A DNA stretch of 64,000 nt from CAVPFA01 sp963703655 (GTDB lineage: Bacteria; Actinomycetota; Acidimicrobiia; Acidimicrobiales; Bog-793). The position numbers and the translations under genes are program-made. The stretch is from positions 496,001 through 560,000 of the forward strand of contig CAVPFA010000004.1 of NCBI GenBank assembly GCA_963703655.1, read 5' to 3'. Below are positions 8,476 through 17,251 of the stretch, piece by piece. The first letter of the stretch is position 1. The number at the start of each line of letters is the position of its first letter. The notes under the pieces were generated by a model that ran no database searches, was not told the DNA's origin, and saw only the letters and a program-made list of their open reading frames with translations.

Positions 8476-10277
8476 CCGACAGTCACCGCGATCGGAGAGG
8501 TCGAGGGCGTCGCGGACGGAACGGTGAGAGGAGCGTCGGTCGACGTGCACACCCCCGTCGGCGTGATCCAGACAAAGACCGGACTATTCGGAGGATTCGG
8601 AGGGGGAAGTGCCGGTCCTGAGCTCACCGCGTCGTTCGTACCGTTCCCGGTCGCGAGTATCTCGTACTGGCCTAGAGGCAGGCCCGTCGCAACGTTTCCG
8701 GACGTGCCATTGAGCGTCATCGTGTCGCCTCCCCCTGAGTCGGTTACCTGGAGTGCCGAGACCGTCCCCGCGTCCGAGTTGACCGTAACCGTGAGCGTCA
8801 ACGGGTAGACCGGGAGCGTGATGGTCACGGGCGTGTTCGACACGGCCTGAAAGCTTGTCGGCAGGAGTGTGGCGCCGTAATCGCCATTGCTCGGTGAGCT
8901 GTCAGCCGCATCGCCGGCCCAGGCCGAGTAGTTCGGCGTAGTGCCCGTCACCGCGGGGCCGGGGAATAGCAACGCTGTCTGCGCCGAGCCAGAGGTGGTG
9001 TTGAATCCCTCTGCGGCCGTCCCGTTGCCGAGTACGCAGGTGCCGGTTGTCGAGCAGAGCAGGGACGCGCTTTGCACCGAGATCGGGATGTAAGGAGCCG
9101 CCGACGCGGTCGTGGCCGGCGAGAACGTGAGGGTCACGCCGGTCCCAGAGGCCGTGGCATTGGCTGAAAGGGTGAGCGTGTTGGCGGCGACGCTCGAGAC
9201 GGTCGTACCCGCTGGAATGCCGGTGCCAGAAACGCTCATGCCCGCGACGACGCCAGGGAACCCTCCCGAAGCGACGGTCACTGAAGGGCTGCTGATAGTC
9301 GTAGTGACGCCGGAAACCTGTACAGGGGCGGTGTTGAATGGCACCGTCTGGAAATCCACGGTCGTTGCCGCGCCCGGCGCCAACACGAAAGGCGGGTTCG
9401 ATGCCACAGTGACTTGATTCGGCGGCGGCGAGATGCCCGAGAAGATCTGCAGGTTGCTGGCGCTCATGTAGAAGCGTTCCTGCGGGTCGACGTAAGGAGA
9501 GACGGGCGAAGCGCTGACGCTATAGGTCTCGCCGGCTCCGGCAAAAAGACCGGGGAACACAGCGCAACCGCTCGAGCCGCTGTTGGCGGATTCCGTTGTC
9601 ACCTCGTGGGTCGGGACAGTTCCGCAATTGCCGGCCCCGAGAGTGCAGGTGCCCGTGGCCGTCATGCTTATCGGTGTCGAGGTCTCCAAACCGTTTTGGC
9701 TGGCGTTCCAGACTGGGACGACGATCTCTGCGGCATTGGTGTCGGCCAGATCAACCTGCGCTGGGGAAATGAGCGTTGTCTCGACAACGTGGCCTTGTTG
9801 GGAGCCTTTGCCCCATCTCACCGTCGCTTTTACGGTCCAGATCTGGCTGGACAACGATCCTGGGGGGGCGATACAGATGCTCGACGAGGTACTTGTTCCT
9901 GCAGCGAGCTCGAAGTCGACCGCCATGCTGAAGGAGTCCTTCCCCGACAGCTGGGTGCTGCTCGTGATGCCCGGCGTCGGGTTCACCCCGTTGGCCGTCT
10001 GGTATTGGGCGGTCTCGAGCGCCTGGGTCGCGAGGTCGGCCGCCTCAGCGCGAAGGTGCAAGCTGGTCGAGGCATTTTCGGTAGTGACGATGATGCGGGT
10101 GATGGGCACGATGATGATCGCGAGAAGAGCCAAGGCGATCACGGCTTCCATCAGTCCAAAGCCGTCGTCGCCGTGCCTGGGGCGATGGGCGCGAGGCGTC
10201 GCATCATGACTTCCTCGCAAGCCTGCGGCATCGAGACGCCAACAGATTGCCCACTTTGCCCTCGCGTAAAGTGTCAT
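8472..10277 (-). CDS. Cassette P4 gene a: PilV-like prepilin with large ectodomain
   Basis: 601 residues from the ATG at 10277, which is preceded by GGGAGCGG. The leader MTLYARAKWAICWRL is shared with P2a and P3a. The cleavage site is G39/F40, followed by GLMEAVIALALLAIIIVPIT with Glu at +5. The rest is a secreted beta-rich domain with several Cys pairs (CTLGAGNCG, SGCAVFPG). Residues 316-391 carry an insert absent from the P3 copy, with GTGIPAGTTVSSV and TLTLSANATASGTG patterns known from adhesin-like repeats. It is the first gene of the P4 operon and probably a minor pilin or pseudopilin of a type IV pilus-like machine. Confidence 0.8.
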   Translation of the reverse strand: MTLYARAKWAICWRLDAAGLRGSHDATPRAHRPRHGDDGFGLMEAVIALALLAIIIVPITRIIVTTENASTSLHLRAEAADLATQALETAQYQTANGVNPTPGITSSTQLSGKDSFSMAVDFELAAGTSTSSSICIAPPGSLSSQIWTVKATVRWGKGSQQGHVVETTLISPAQVDLADTNAAEIVVPVWNASQNGLETSTPISMTATGTCTLGAGNCGTVPTHEVTTESANSGSSGCAVFPGLFAGAGETYSVSASPVSPYVDPQERFYMSASNLQIFSGISPPPNQVTVASNPPFVLAPGAATTVDFQTVPFNTAPVQVSGVTTTISSPSVTVASGGFPGVVAGMSVSGTGIPAGTTVSSVAANTLTLSANATASGTGVTLTFSPATTASAAPYIPISVQSASLLCSTTGTCVLGNGTAAEGFNTTSGSAQTALLFPGPAVTGTTPNYSAWAGDAADSSPSNGDYGATLLPTSFQAVSNTPVTITLPVYPLTLTVTVNSDAGTVSALQVTDSGGGDTMTLNGTSGNVATGLPLGQYEILATGNGTNDAVSSGPALPPPNPPNSPVFVWITPTGVCTSTDAPLTVPSATPSTSPIAVTVG

Positions 10278-10311
10278 CGATACCGCTCCCAAAGGCTGGC
10301 CCTAGCCAGCC
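10211..10311 (-). promoter_or_regulatory. Conserved leader of cassette P4 (shared with P2 and P3)
   Basis: Reading the minus strand: a possible -10 (TAAAGT, 10323-10318) is followed at the expected transcription start by a perfect 7-bp stem-loop (10311-10294). Then come a GGGAGCGG ribosome site (10290-10283) and the start codon. A second hairpin with CACTTT/AAAGTG arms (10273-10252) and a third with CGCA/TGCG arms (10227-10216) lie inside the coding leader. The same order of elements occurs before P3, and in weaker form before P2. The function as promoter plus structured leader is inferred. Confidence 0.45.
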
Positions 10312-10367
10312 GGGAGGACTTTACACGCCTGGGCTTTCGCTTCTAAATATTCGCGCGCAACGTAACT

Positions 10368-10388
10368 GAGCGCCCACCCTGGGCGCTC
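10368..10388 (-). terminator. Perfect 9-bp inverted repeat after P3c
   Basis: The sequence GAGCGCCCACCCTGGGCGCTC forms a 9-bp stem with a three-base loop, 24 bases beyond the P3c stop and before the P4 leader. There is no clear T-tract, so termination efficiency is unknown. A weaker repeat sits at the same place after P2c. Confidence 0.5.
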
Positions 10389-10412
10389 TAGCCGGCACGG
10401 AGGGCCGACGGC

Positions 10413-12707
10413 TCAGCCGACACTGGAGCAAGCGGAATTCGGGCACAAGACGTAGTTATCGTCTTGCCAGAGCGGAACGCCTGCGGGGAGCACGTGCGGC
10501 GGTGAAAGGAACTCCAACCGCTGGTCGAAGCTGAACTCTTTTTGGAAGCCGTTCGAGCCGACGATTCCAAACGGGCCTCGGTACTCGCTCAGGTCGGCAC
10601 CGTTGAGGTTGGCATTGCCCGACTGCGGGGTCGTATTCCAGTTCTCGACACCGAAAGAGCCCTGCACGCCGAAGACCGCCGCGTCGATGATCGCGTTGTC
10701 CGGGTTGCACAGTGTCGGCCAGACCGCGGCCGGGTCGTTCCTCAGGTTTGTGTCGTTCAGGTACGGCGCCCCGGCCAGCATCGCCGAGGTCGGGGTGTTC
10801 ACCGGCGAACCGGTCCCGTCGCCGAAGCTGTTCGAGCTGCAATTCTGCTTGCTGGCGTCCGTGTTGCTCGGGTTGTTTGCGGAGATGAGGACGTCGTCCT
10901 GAGCTGACAACCCGAGGACGTCGGGAGTCGTGGCCGTCGTGCATGCCGTCACTGACGACGGGTCCGTTGACGACGCTCCGCCGCCGCCGTCGGCGCAGTA
11001 GTAGGTCAAGTCCCGGGTGACCATGATGTTGGCTTGGGAAGCCACGGTCAGCGAGCCGTGCAGCTCGCCCTCGATGTAAACGTCACCTTCCAGGCAGGGT
11101 TGGCTGTTCGCCGGCTGGGCAGACTGATAAGGGTTGAAACACGGCGTCGAGCCGTCGCTGGGGACGGTGGGTGCCGTGGTGCCCGGAACGTAGTTCTCCA
11201 CGTAGATGACGCCGTCGCTCGGCAACGCGATGTTCGAGATGAAGGGACTGGCCGCGGAGAACGTCGAGCCGCCCGAGCATGCAGAAGTCGTCGCGGTGGT
11301 GTTGGTCGAGAGCGGGCTCCACACGTCCATGGTCGTCGAGGCGCCCGAGGTGACGAACTCGATCATGGTCGGCCCCACATAGGTGCAGCCCGTTCCGATC
11401 GCTCCGGCGGGTGGGCTGATGGTCCCGTACTGCTGCAGTGCGGTGTTGAGGCTCGGCAGGCTCTGGGAGCCGTTGAGCGCGAGGCCATGGGCGAGTACCG
11501 GCGTATCGCCTGTTCCGCCGCAGTTCACGCTATCTACCGTGTAGCCCGCCGGAAAGTAGGCGTTCATGCCGACCAGGGACGAGGGATAGGGGCCGCTGTT
11601 ACCGGAATTCGCGGCCGTGTCGAGGACGGACCCGGGCACGTCGTAGACGTAGGGAGCATCTGAGGGCGCGCCGGAAGTGAACGACACCGGTGCGCCGTTG
11701 AAGTTGGGCGAACCGCAGACGTGCAGCTGGTCGTTGGTGTAGACGGGACCGTTGAAAGTCTCGCCGTTGACGAAGTCGTAGGGCGACTCGCACGGCAGGG
11801 CCGGTACGGTCACCGTCGTCGTCTGCGTGCCTGGGATCGTGAAGCTGAACCCGGAGTTTTCCAGGTACGGGCCGTAGTAGGGATGAACGGACGAATAGGT
11901 GGTGCCCCCGATCGTCAGGCCCAGCGAGTCGATGAAGGTGTTCACGCTGTAGGTGTCGTACTTGCAGGTCAGTTGCCAGATCGAAACGGGTGGAGTCACC
12001 GTGACCGTCGTGTTCGCACTGTTGCTGTAGCTGGAGATGTTGTAACTGGTCTCGGGGGTCGAGGTTGTGGCGCCACCTGCAATCGACGTGGTCACGTCGT
12101 TTCCCTGGATCGTCTGTGAGTTGGGATCGAGCACCTCGTAGTTGGAGTAGTAGGCGTCGTCGAGGATCGAGGACGCGCTGAAGCTCGCTTGTGCGTAAAC
12201 GTACGCATAGTTCCCGGGCACGCCCGCTCGCCCGGTGACGGTGAGCAGCACCGTTCCGGCTGCACTGCCCGTCGTGCTGAACAGGTTCGAGGCGTTGGGC
12301 ACGTAGTGAAATGCCTCGGAGGGACTCGTCCCCGAGAGATCGCACGTCGAGGGCTGATTCGCTCCGCACCACCCCGAAAGGGCGGCGTCGTTGGCTGGGT
12401 TGCTCGCCGCCGTGTAGGTGTAGTAGTTGGTGTATGAGTCGAGGTTGTCGCGGTACCACTGGACGCCGGCCTCAGCTGCGGCAAGCGCCGCGTGCTTGTT
12501 CGTCGAGGAGCTGAGCAGCGGGGCGTCGGAGGTCACCTGCCCTACCATCAGCGGGGCGAGCGCCGCAAGGAGCACGAGGAGAATCAGGACGACCACCATG
12601 GTCTGGCCTGAATCGTCCCGGTGCTCGAGTCGGCGCCGCAGCCGGTCGGACATGGTGCGGTGAGCCGGATGGCAGCCAGGACGCCCCGGGACCGTCCCGG
12701 AGGTCAT
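10413..12707 (-). CDS. Cassette P3 gene c: PilX/DUF4900-like pilus-associated protein
   Basis: 764 residues from the ATG at 12707, which overlaps the P3b stop (ATGA). Architecture matches P4c: basic N-terminus, a single hydrophobic helix after GQTMVVVLILLVLLAAL, the AEAGVQWYRDNLDSY segment shortly behind it, and the same C-terminal beta-helix-like block (GDVYIEGELHGSLTVASQ, FGVQGSFGVENWN). Copies P3c and P4c align almost without gaps, differing mainly in short Ser/Thr/Gly stretches and near the last 120 residues. It lacks a Glu at +5, so it is probably a non-polymerising partner of the two prepilins encoded upstream. Confidence 0.75.
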   Translation of the reverse strand: MTSGTVPGRPGCHPAHRTMSDRLRRRLEHRDDSGQTMVVVLILLVLLAALAPLMVGQVTSDAPLLSSSTNKHAALAAAEAGVQWYRDNLDSYTNYYTYTAASNPANDAALSGWCGANQPSTCDLSGTSPSEAFHYVPNASNLFSTTGSAAGTVLLTVTGRAGVPGNYAYVYAQASFSASSILDDAYYSNYEVLDPNSQTIQGNDVTTSIAGGATTSTPETSYNISSYSNSANTTVTVTPPVSIWQLTCKYDTYSVNTFIDSLGLTIGGTTYSSVHPYYGPYLENSGFSFTIPGTQTTTVTVPALPCESPYDFVNGETFNGPVYTNDQLHVCGSPNFNGAPVSFTSGAPSDAPYVYDVPGSVLDTAANSGNSGPYPSSLVGMNAYFPAGYTVDSVNCGGTGDTPVLAHGLALNGSQSLPSLNTALQQYGTISPPAGAIGTGCTYVGPTMIEFVTSGASTTMDVWSPLSTNTTATTSACSGGSTFSAASPFISNIALPSDGVIYVENYVPGTTAPTVPSDGSTPCFNPYQSAQPANSQPCLEGDVYIEGELHGSLTVASQANIMVTRDLTYYCADGGGGASSTDPSSVTACTTATTPDVLGLSAQDDVLISANNPSNTDASKQNCSSNSFGDGTGSPVNTPTSAMLAGAPYLNDTNLRNDPAAVWPTLCNPDNAIIDAAVFGVQGSFGVENWNTTPQSGNANLNGADLSEYRGPFGIVGSNGFQKEFSFDQRLEFLSPPHVLPAGVPLWQDDNYVLCPNSACSSVG

Positions 12708-14008
12708 GGCAGCGTGCCCGACGAGGTCGCCGACGTAGAGCTCGAGTACGAGGAGCTGCCCTCGTAGACCGCGAAGACGCTGTACGTGCGTCCGCTCTGG
12801 AGCGAGACTTGTGACCAGGTGGCCGAGCCGGCGCTGAGGGCCGACTGGCCGCCGTAGTTGGTGCAATGCGAACTGCTGGAACAGACCGCGAGCGTGAACT
12901 CGACGGTGCCGATGGCTGCAGAGGGTGACACCGTCGCGGTGACGGTGAGAGTGTCCTGGCCGTGGCTCCCCGTCGTCGCGGAGACGCCGATAGTCGTGGT
13001 GCTCGACATCGGGACCACGATCGCGGTCATCGGCGAGGTCGAAGGCTGGAAGTCATCGGTGCCGGAGAACGAGGCGGTCACCTCGTAGGTCCCGCCGGTC
13101 GCCGGGGTGAAGGTGCACGAGGCGGTGCCGGACGTGCTCACGTCGACGGGCGAAGCGCAGGCGGACAAGGCGACGCCGCCCTGGGTCACGGTGAAGGTGA
13201 CGGTCCCTCCATCGGGGATCGGGCTGACGGTCGCTGTCACGGTGAGCGGGGAGCCGGCCGCGATCGTCCCGCTCGGGGGCGCAACCGACACCGACGTGGT
13301 CGGGGCTGGGGCACCCGCCGCGTTCTGGAGGTAGACGGTGGTCTGAAAGGTCGTGGGACGGACCGCCTGGAAGCCCGCGGTCGGGACCTGCGGACCGGCG
13401 AGGAAGGTCACGTCGACTGCGACGGCGACGATCTCGCTCAGCTGGGCGTTGGTCGGCGTCGTCGTGGAGGCGAGCACCACCGGCGTGACGCTGTAGTTGT
13501 TGTAGTAGTAGGTGAACACCGTCGAAGAGCTCACCGCGTCGTAGTCGTTCAGGGTCCTCGTGGTACCGCCGTTGGGTGTGAGCGAGGTCGCGAAGTTCGC
13601 GTCGAGCTTGGGGCCGGCGGGGGGCGTGAGTGTGGCTTGGAAAGTCGCGGTCTGTGGGGCGCTGCTCGAGTTCACACCGGCGAGGATGCTCGCGTTGAGC
13701 GTCCTGGCATTCGAGCCTGGAAGGACCACGATGGTGGAGTGGAGGTACTGCAGCAGGCCCTCCCCTGCAGTCTGGTCCTGCTGAACTCCCGCCATCGTGT
13801 CCCTGACGTTCGTGCTCTGCTGGAGCAGGTTGGTCACGAAGCCGAGAACCAGTCCGAGCACGACAGACGCGACGAGCATGGTGACGAGCGTCTCGACGAT
13901 GGTGAAGCCGTCGTCTTCGCCGGCCCCTCTTCGACCTCGGCGAACGCGATCAATGGCTGGCCCTCGTCCATGTACGAGATGAAGAGCTGATCGCAGCCGA
14001 GCTTTCAT
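12704..14008 (-). CDS. Cassette P3 gene b: PilW-like prepilin with two bacterial Ig-like domains
   Basis: 434 residues from an ATG overlapping the P3a stop. The cleavage site is G34/F35 followed by TIVETLVTMLVASVVLG, with Glu at +5. The pilin head is nearly the same as in P4b (both contain QQSTNVRDTMAGVQQDQ), and two Ig-like domains follow. Differences from P4b cluster in the Ig-like part, for example the second domain is shorter around its Cys residues. Expected to be processed by a prepilin peptidase not encoded in this window. Confidence 0.8.
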   Translation of the reverse strand: MKARLRSALHLVHGRGPAIDRVRRGRRGAGEDDGFTIVETLVTMLVASVVLGLVLGFVTNLLQQSTNVRDTMAGVQQDQTAGEGLLQYLHSTIVVLPGSNARTLNASILAGVNSSSAPQTATFQATLTPPAGPKLDANFATSLTPNGGTTRTLNDYDAVSSSTVFTYYYNNYSVTPVVLASTTTPTNAQLSEIVAVAVDVTFLAGPQVPTAGFQAVRPTTFQTTVYLQNAAGAPAPTTSVSVAPPSGTIAAGSPLTVTATVSPIPDGGTVTFTVTQGGVALSACASPVDVSTSGTASCTFTPATGGTYEVTASFSGTDDFQPSTSPMTAIVVPMSSTTTIGVSATTGSHGQDTLTVTATVSPSAAIGTVEFTLAVCSSSSHCTNYGGQSALSAGSATWSQVSLQSGRTYSVFAVYEGSSSYSSSTSATSSGTLP

Positions 14009-15594
14009 CCGACAGTCACCGCGATCGGAGAGGTCGAAGGAGTGGCGCAGGGATCGGTGAGAGGAGCGTCAACCTTCGTGCACACCCCCGTCGGCGTGAT
14101 CCAGACATAGACGGGACTGTTCGGAGTGGACGCTCCTGAGCTCACGGTCTCATTACCGGTATCGACCGCTTCGATCTCGTATTGACCGAGAGGAAGGCCC
14201 GTCGCAACGGTTCCGGTGGTGCCATTGAGCTTCATCGTGTCGCCACCCCCGGAGTCGATCACCTGAAGTTGTGAGACCGTCCCTGCGCCCCCTGATCCGG
14301 TGACGTCGGTCACCGTGAGCGTCAGCGGGTAGACCGGCAGCGTGATTGCCAGGGACGTGTTCGACAAGCCTTGAAAGCTCGTCGGCAAGACGGTGGAGCC
14401 GTAGTCGCCGTTGGTCGGCGAGCTGTCGGCCGCGTCGCCCGCCCAGGCCGAGTAGTTCGGCGTTGCGCCCGTCACTGTGGGGCCGGGGAAGAGCAGAACC
14501 GTCTCCGCCGTGGCCAAGCCCTCCGCGGCGTTCCCGTTGCCGAGCACGCAGGTGTCTGTAATCGAGCAGAGCAGGGAGGCGCTTTGCACAGAGATCGGGA
14601 TGTAGGGTGCCGGGCTGACGCTCGGATCGCTGGTCGGCGGCACGACCGATCCGAAGTTCACCGTCTGGAAATTCACCGTCGTAGCCGCACCCTGCGCCAG
14701 AACCAGGTGCGGGTTCGAAACGACGGTCACCTGATTGGGCGGCGGCGAGATACCTGACCAGAACTGGACGCTGCTCGCGTTCAGGTAGAAGAGCTCATTC
14801 GGGTCGACGTAGGGGGAGGTAGATGAGGCGGTGATGCTATAGGTCTCGCCTGCGCCTGCGAAGAGACCCGGAAACACGGCGCAACCACTCGAGCCGCTGT
14901 TGGCGGATTCTGTGGTGACCTCGTTGCTAGGGACGGTTCCGCAGTTGCCCGGCCCGAGAGTACAGGTACCCGTGACCGTCAGGCTGATCGGAGCCGTCGT
15001 CTCGTAACCGGATTCGTTGGCGTTGAAGACCGGCACGGCGATCTCTGCGGCATTGGTGTCCGCGACATCGACCTGTGAAGGGGAAATGAGCGTCGTCTCA
15101 ATGACGTCGCCTTTCTGGCTTCCTTTGCCCCATCTCACTGTGGCTTTCACGGTCCAGATCTGGCTGGAAAGCTGGCCTGGAGGCGCGATGCAGATGTTCG
15201 ATGAGGTACCTGTTCCTGCGGCGAGCTCGAAGTCGACGGCGGTCTTGAAGCGGTCACCGCCCGAGAACTGCGTGGTGATCGTCACGCCGGCGGTGGGGTT
15301 GACGCCGTTTGCCGTCTGGTACTGGGCGGTCTCGAGGGCCTGGGTCGCGAGGTCGGCCGCTTCGGCGCGAAGGTGCAAGGAATTCGAGGCACTCTCGGTC
15401 GTGAGGATGATGCGCGTGATCGGCACGATCACGATCGCGAGCAAGGCAAGGGAGACGACGACCTCGATGAGCCCGAAGCCGGCGTCGCCGCGCCGTATCC
15501 GATCGTCGTGTCGCGTCGCGCCTCGGCTTCGTCGCAAGCGTGCGGCATCAGGACATCGACCGATTGCCCACTTTTCCCTCGCAAAAAGTGACAC
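14005..15594 (-). CDS. Cassette P3 gene a: PilV-like prepilin with large ectodomain
   Basis: 529 residues from a GTG at 15594, chosen because it aligns with the ATG starts of P2a and P4a and has GGGAGCGG upstream. The leader is MSLFAREKWAIGRC, and the site G39/F40 is followed by GLIEVVVSLALLAIVIVPIT. The ectodomain is collinear with P4a (KATVRWGKGSQ, SANSGSSGCAVFPGLFAGAG) but lacks its 75-residue insert. First gene of the P3 operon. The GTG start may lower its translation relative to the ATG-started sister genes. Confidence 0.8.
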   Translation of the reverse strand: MSLFAREKWAIGRCPDAARLRRSRGATRHDDRIRRGDAGFGLIEVVVSLALLAIVIVPITRIILTTESASNSLHLRAEAADLATQALETAQYQTANGVNPTAGVTITTQFSGGDRFKTAVDFELAAGTGTSSNICIAPPGQLSSQIWTVKATVRWGKGSQKGDVIETTLISPSQVDVADTNAAEIAVPVFNANESGYETTAPISLTVTGTCTLGPGNCGTVPSNEVTTESANSGSSGCAVFPGLFAGAGETYSITASSTSPYVDPNELFYLNASSVQFWSGISPPPNQVTVVSNPHLVLAQGAATTVNFQTVNFGSVVPPTSDPSVSPAPYIPISVQSASLLCSITDTCVLGNGNAAEGLATAETVLLFPGPTVTGATPNYSAWAGDAADSSPTNGDYGSTVLPTSFQGLSNTSLAITLPVYPLTLTVTDVTGSGGAGTVSQLQVIDSGGGDTMKLNGTTGTVATGLPLGQYEIEAVDTGNETVSSGASTPNSPVYVWITPTGVCTKVDAPLTDPCATPSTSPIAVTVG

Positions 15595-15631
15595 CGATAC
15601 CGCTCCCAAGCTAGCTAGCCCCACCAGCTAG
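15533..15631 (-). promoter_or_regulatory. Conserved leader of cassette P3
   Basis: A possible -10 (TAAGCT, 15643-15638) precedes a 6-bp stem-loop (arms CTAGCT and AGCTAG, 15631-15611) located where transcription would begin. GGGAGCGG (15607-15600) is followed by the GTG start. Inside the coding leader are hairpins with arms CACTTTT/AAAAGTG (15590-15569) and CGCA/TGCG (15544-15533). The stem sequences differ from P4 while the pairing is kept, for example CTAGCT versus GGCTGGC arms in the first hairpin. Confidence 0.45.
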
Positions 15632-15671
15632 GCGCCAAGCTTACACGTTTCCCGCGCGTAAAGTAACTGAT

Positions 15672-15690
15672 TCACCACTCTAAGTGGCGA
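15672..15690 (-). terminator. Inverted repeat between P2c and P3
   Basis: TCACCACT and AGTGGCGA arms form an 8-bp stem (one G-U pair) around a three-base loop, in the 150-base gap after the P2c stop. It occupies the same place as the stronger repeat after P3c. No T-tract is seen. Confidence 0.35.
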
Positions 15691-15745
15691 AGGTCAGCCC
15701 TTCAGCAGGACGGCCTCGTCGGGTCAGGAGGGGCTCGTCGGGTGG

Positions 15746-17251
15746 CTAGGTGGTGATGCGGTAGTTCGTTTCGGTCCAGCCCTGGAGCACCTGCGTCTGG
15801 TGCTCGGGGTAGGAGAACCCGAAGTTCGGCGCGCCATGTGCGGTGAAGTTACCGATGACCATCGATCCGACGAAGAAGAACTTGCCGCCGTTGTCGGTGA
15901 TGGATCCGCCCGGGAGGTAGAGATTGCCTCCGAACTGGGCTGCGTTGGCGCCGTTGCCGACAGGCACCGAGCCGCACCCGCCCCAGTAGACGTTGAGGTT
16001 CGGGCCGTTCGTGGCAACGTCGCTGCCGTTCAAGTTGATCGTGCCGCTGAGGCTGAGGCTGACCGAGGGCGGCGTCGGGGAGTTGCAGCCGCTCGCCTGC
16101 TCGGAGGCGGTCGAGCTCATGGTGGCCGGTGCGCAGCTCGTCGGCGTGCACGCCTGCGGCAGGATGAAGAAGCTCACCTTGCCGGAGGTCATCGCGGCAG
16201 GGTCGATCGGCCCGACCGTAGCCGCGTTACCGGTGATGTAATAGGAGCCGCCCGGGATTTCCTGCGCTGATGTCGCCGACAGGGTGACCGTAGCGCCCGC
16301 AGTGTCGCAGTCGTAGACGGCATTGGGCGGCACGGGGCTCGGGACGTAGGCGTACACACCGGCGACCAGTCCTGATATCCCTGGAAGGGGGCAGTACGGG
16401 GAGCCGGCATGCGCCGCCCCGACCGGTTCTAGGGCGTAGTTACTGGTGTTGATGCAAGGAGCGAAGGCGGTCGAGTTCTGAACTGGGGGGCCCGTCGCGC
16501 AAACTGTCGGCGCGCTCGGGACGGCCGTGTACCCCGAAAGCGTCCCGTTGCAGGAGCTCACTTGCGACCCCGGTCCGCCGACCACCTTGATGTTGCCGTT
16601 CGAACCCCCGCCATTGCACGAGATCGTCCCGTCCACTCCGACGCCGATGTTCACGCAGTCGACGTTGAGGGGTGGGCAGGCTGAGCTGACTGACTTGCCC
16701 CTGGCGTCGGTCTCCGAGACCGTGACCTTGCTGAAGTTGCCCTTGTAAGTGAGTCCCGTAATACCGAAGATGGCGAAGGAGTCCAGGATCCGGTAGATCG
16801 TGACGTTCGCCGTCCGAGCCTGATTGCCGACCTTGGCGATGGAGGTGACGTTGACGTCTGTGCTCGAGACGGGTTGAACGCCGTAGTAGAGCAGGTTCGG
16901 CGCGTCAGCGAGCGCGGGCAGGCAAGTCGTCACTCCCGCGGGCTTGCTCGTCCCGGCCGGAGGCGTGCCCAGGCAGAACGGCGAGATGCTGTCGCCCATC
17001 TGGTCGACGCGGAACATGGCGTCGCTCACGCCTGAGTTCGCCTGCGCGACCGCCTGTTCTCCCGTCGTGGCGATGTGTGCCACGTTGAGCCCGTTCGTGA
17101 CGGTCGTGACCGCGACCAGGGAGAGGATGATGAGCACGACGACCAGCACGAGCACGGCGACCATCTGCCCCTCGTCCTTGCCTCGTGCCACGCTGCGCGC
17201 AGAGCCGAGGTACCCGTACGACCGGCCTGGTGATCTCGAGGTCAGCTGCAT
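15746..17251 (-). CDS. Cassette P2 gene c: PilX-like pilus-associated protein
   Basis: 501 residues from the ATG at 17251, ten bases inside the end of P2b. The 80 in-frame codons upstream lie inside P2b and are not protein-like. A short polar N-terminus leads to one hydrophobic helix (GQMVAVLVLVVVLIILSLV, about residues 29-50) without Glu5, then a NVAHIATTGEQAVAQANSGV segment recalling PilX-like proteins. The remaining ectodomain is Cys-rich and ends in a probable beta-helix (GGNLYLPGGSITDNGGKFFF). The ectodomain is not closely related to P3c/P4c, so P2 is a diverged cassette rather than a third recent copy. Confidence 0.7.
   Translation of the reverse strand: MQLTSRSPGRSYGYLGSARSVARGKDEGQMVAVLVLVVVLIILSLVAVTTVTNGLNVAHIATTGEQAVAQANSGVSDAMFRVDQMGDSISPFCLGTPPAGTSKPAGVTTCLPALADAPNLLYYGVQPVSSTDVNVTSIAKVGNQARTANVTIYRILDSFAIFGITGLTYKGNFSKVTVSETDARGKSVSSACPPLNVDCVNIGVGVDGTISCNGGGSNGNIKVVGGPGSQVSSCNGTLSGYTAVPSAPTVCATGPPVQNSTAFAPCINTSNYALEPVGAAHAGSPYCPLPGISGLVAGVYAYVPSPVPPNAVYDCDTAGATVTLSATSAQEIPGGSYYITGNAATVGPIDPAAMTSGKVSFFILPQACTPTSCAPATMSSTASEQASGCNSPTPPSVSLSLSGTINLNGSDVATNGPNLNVYWGGCGSVPVGNGANAAQFGGNLYLPGGSITDNGGKFFFVGSMVIGNFTAHGAPNFGFSYPEHQTQVLQGWTETNYRITT

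Noticed and set aside
10211..10311. Cyclic-di-GMP-I (GEMM) riboswitch before P4
   Set aside because: A GAGGGCAAAG stretch is faintly similar, but the GNRA-capped stem and the GGACGCAAAGC core are absent. I keep it only as an unclassified leader.
12962..13990. 342-codon plus-strand frame inside the P3b gene
   Set aside because: Opposite a well-supported prepilin gene, Arg/Gly/His-rich, no homology signs.
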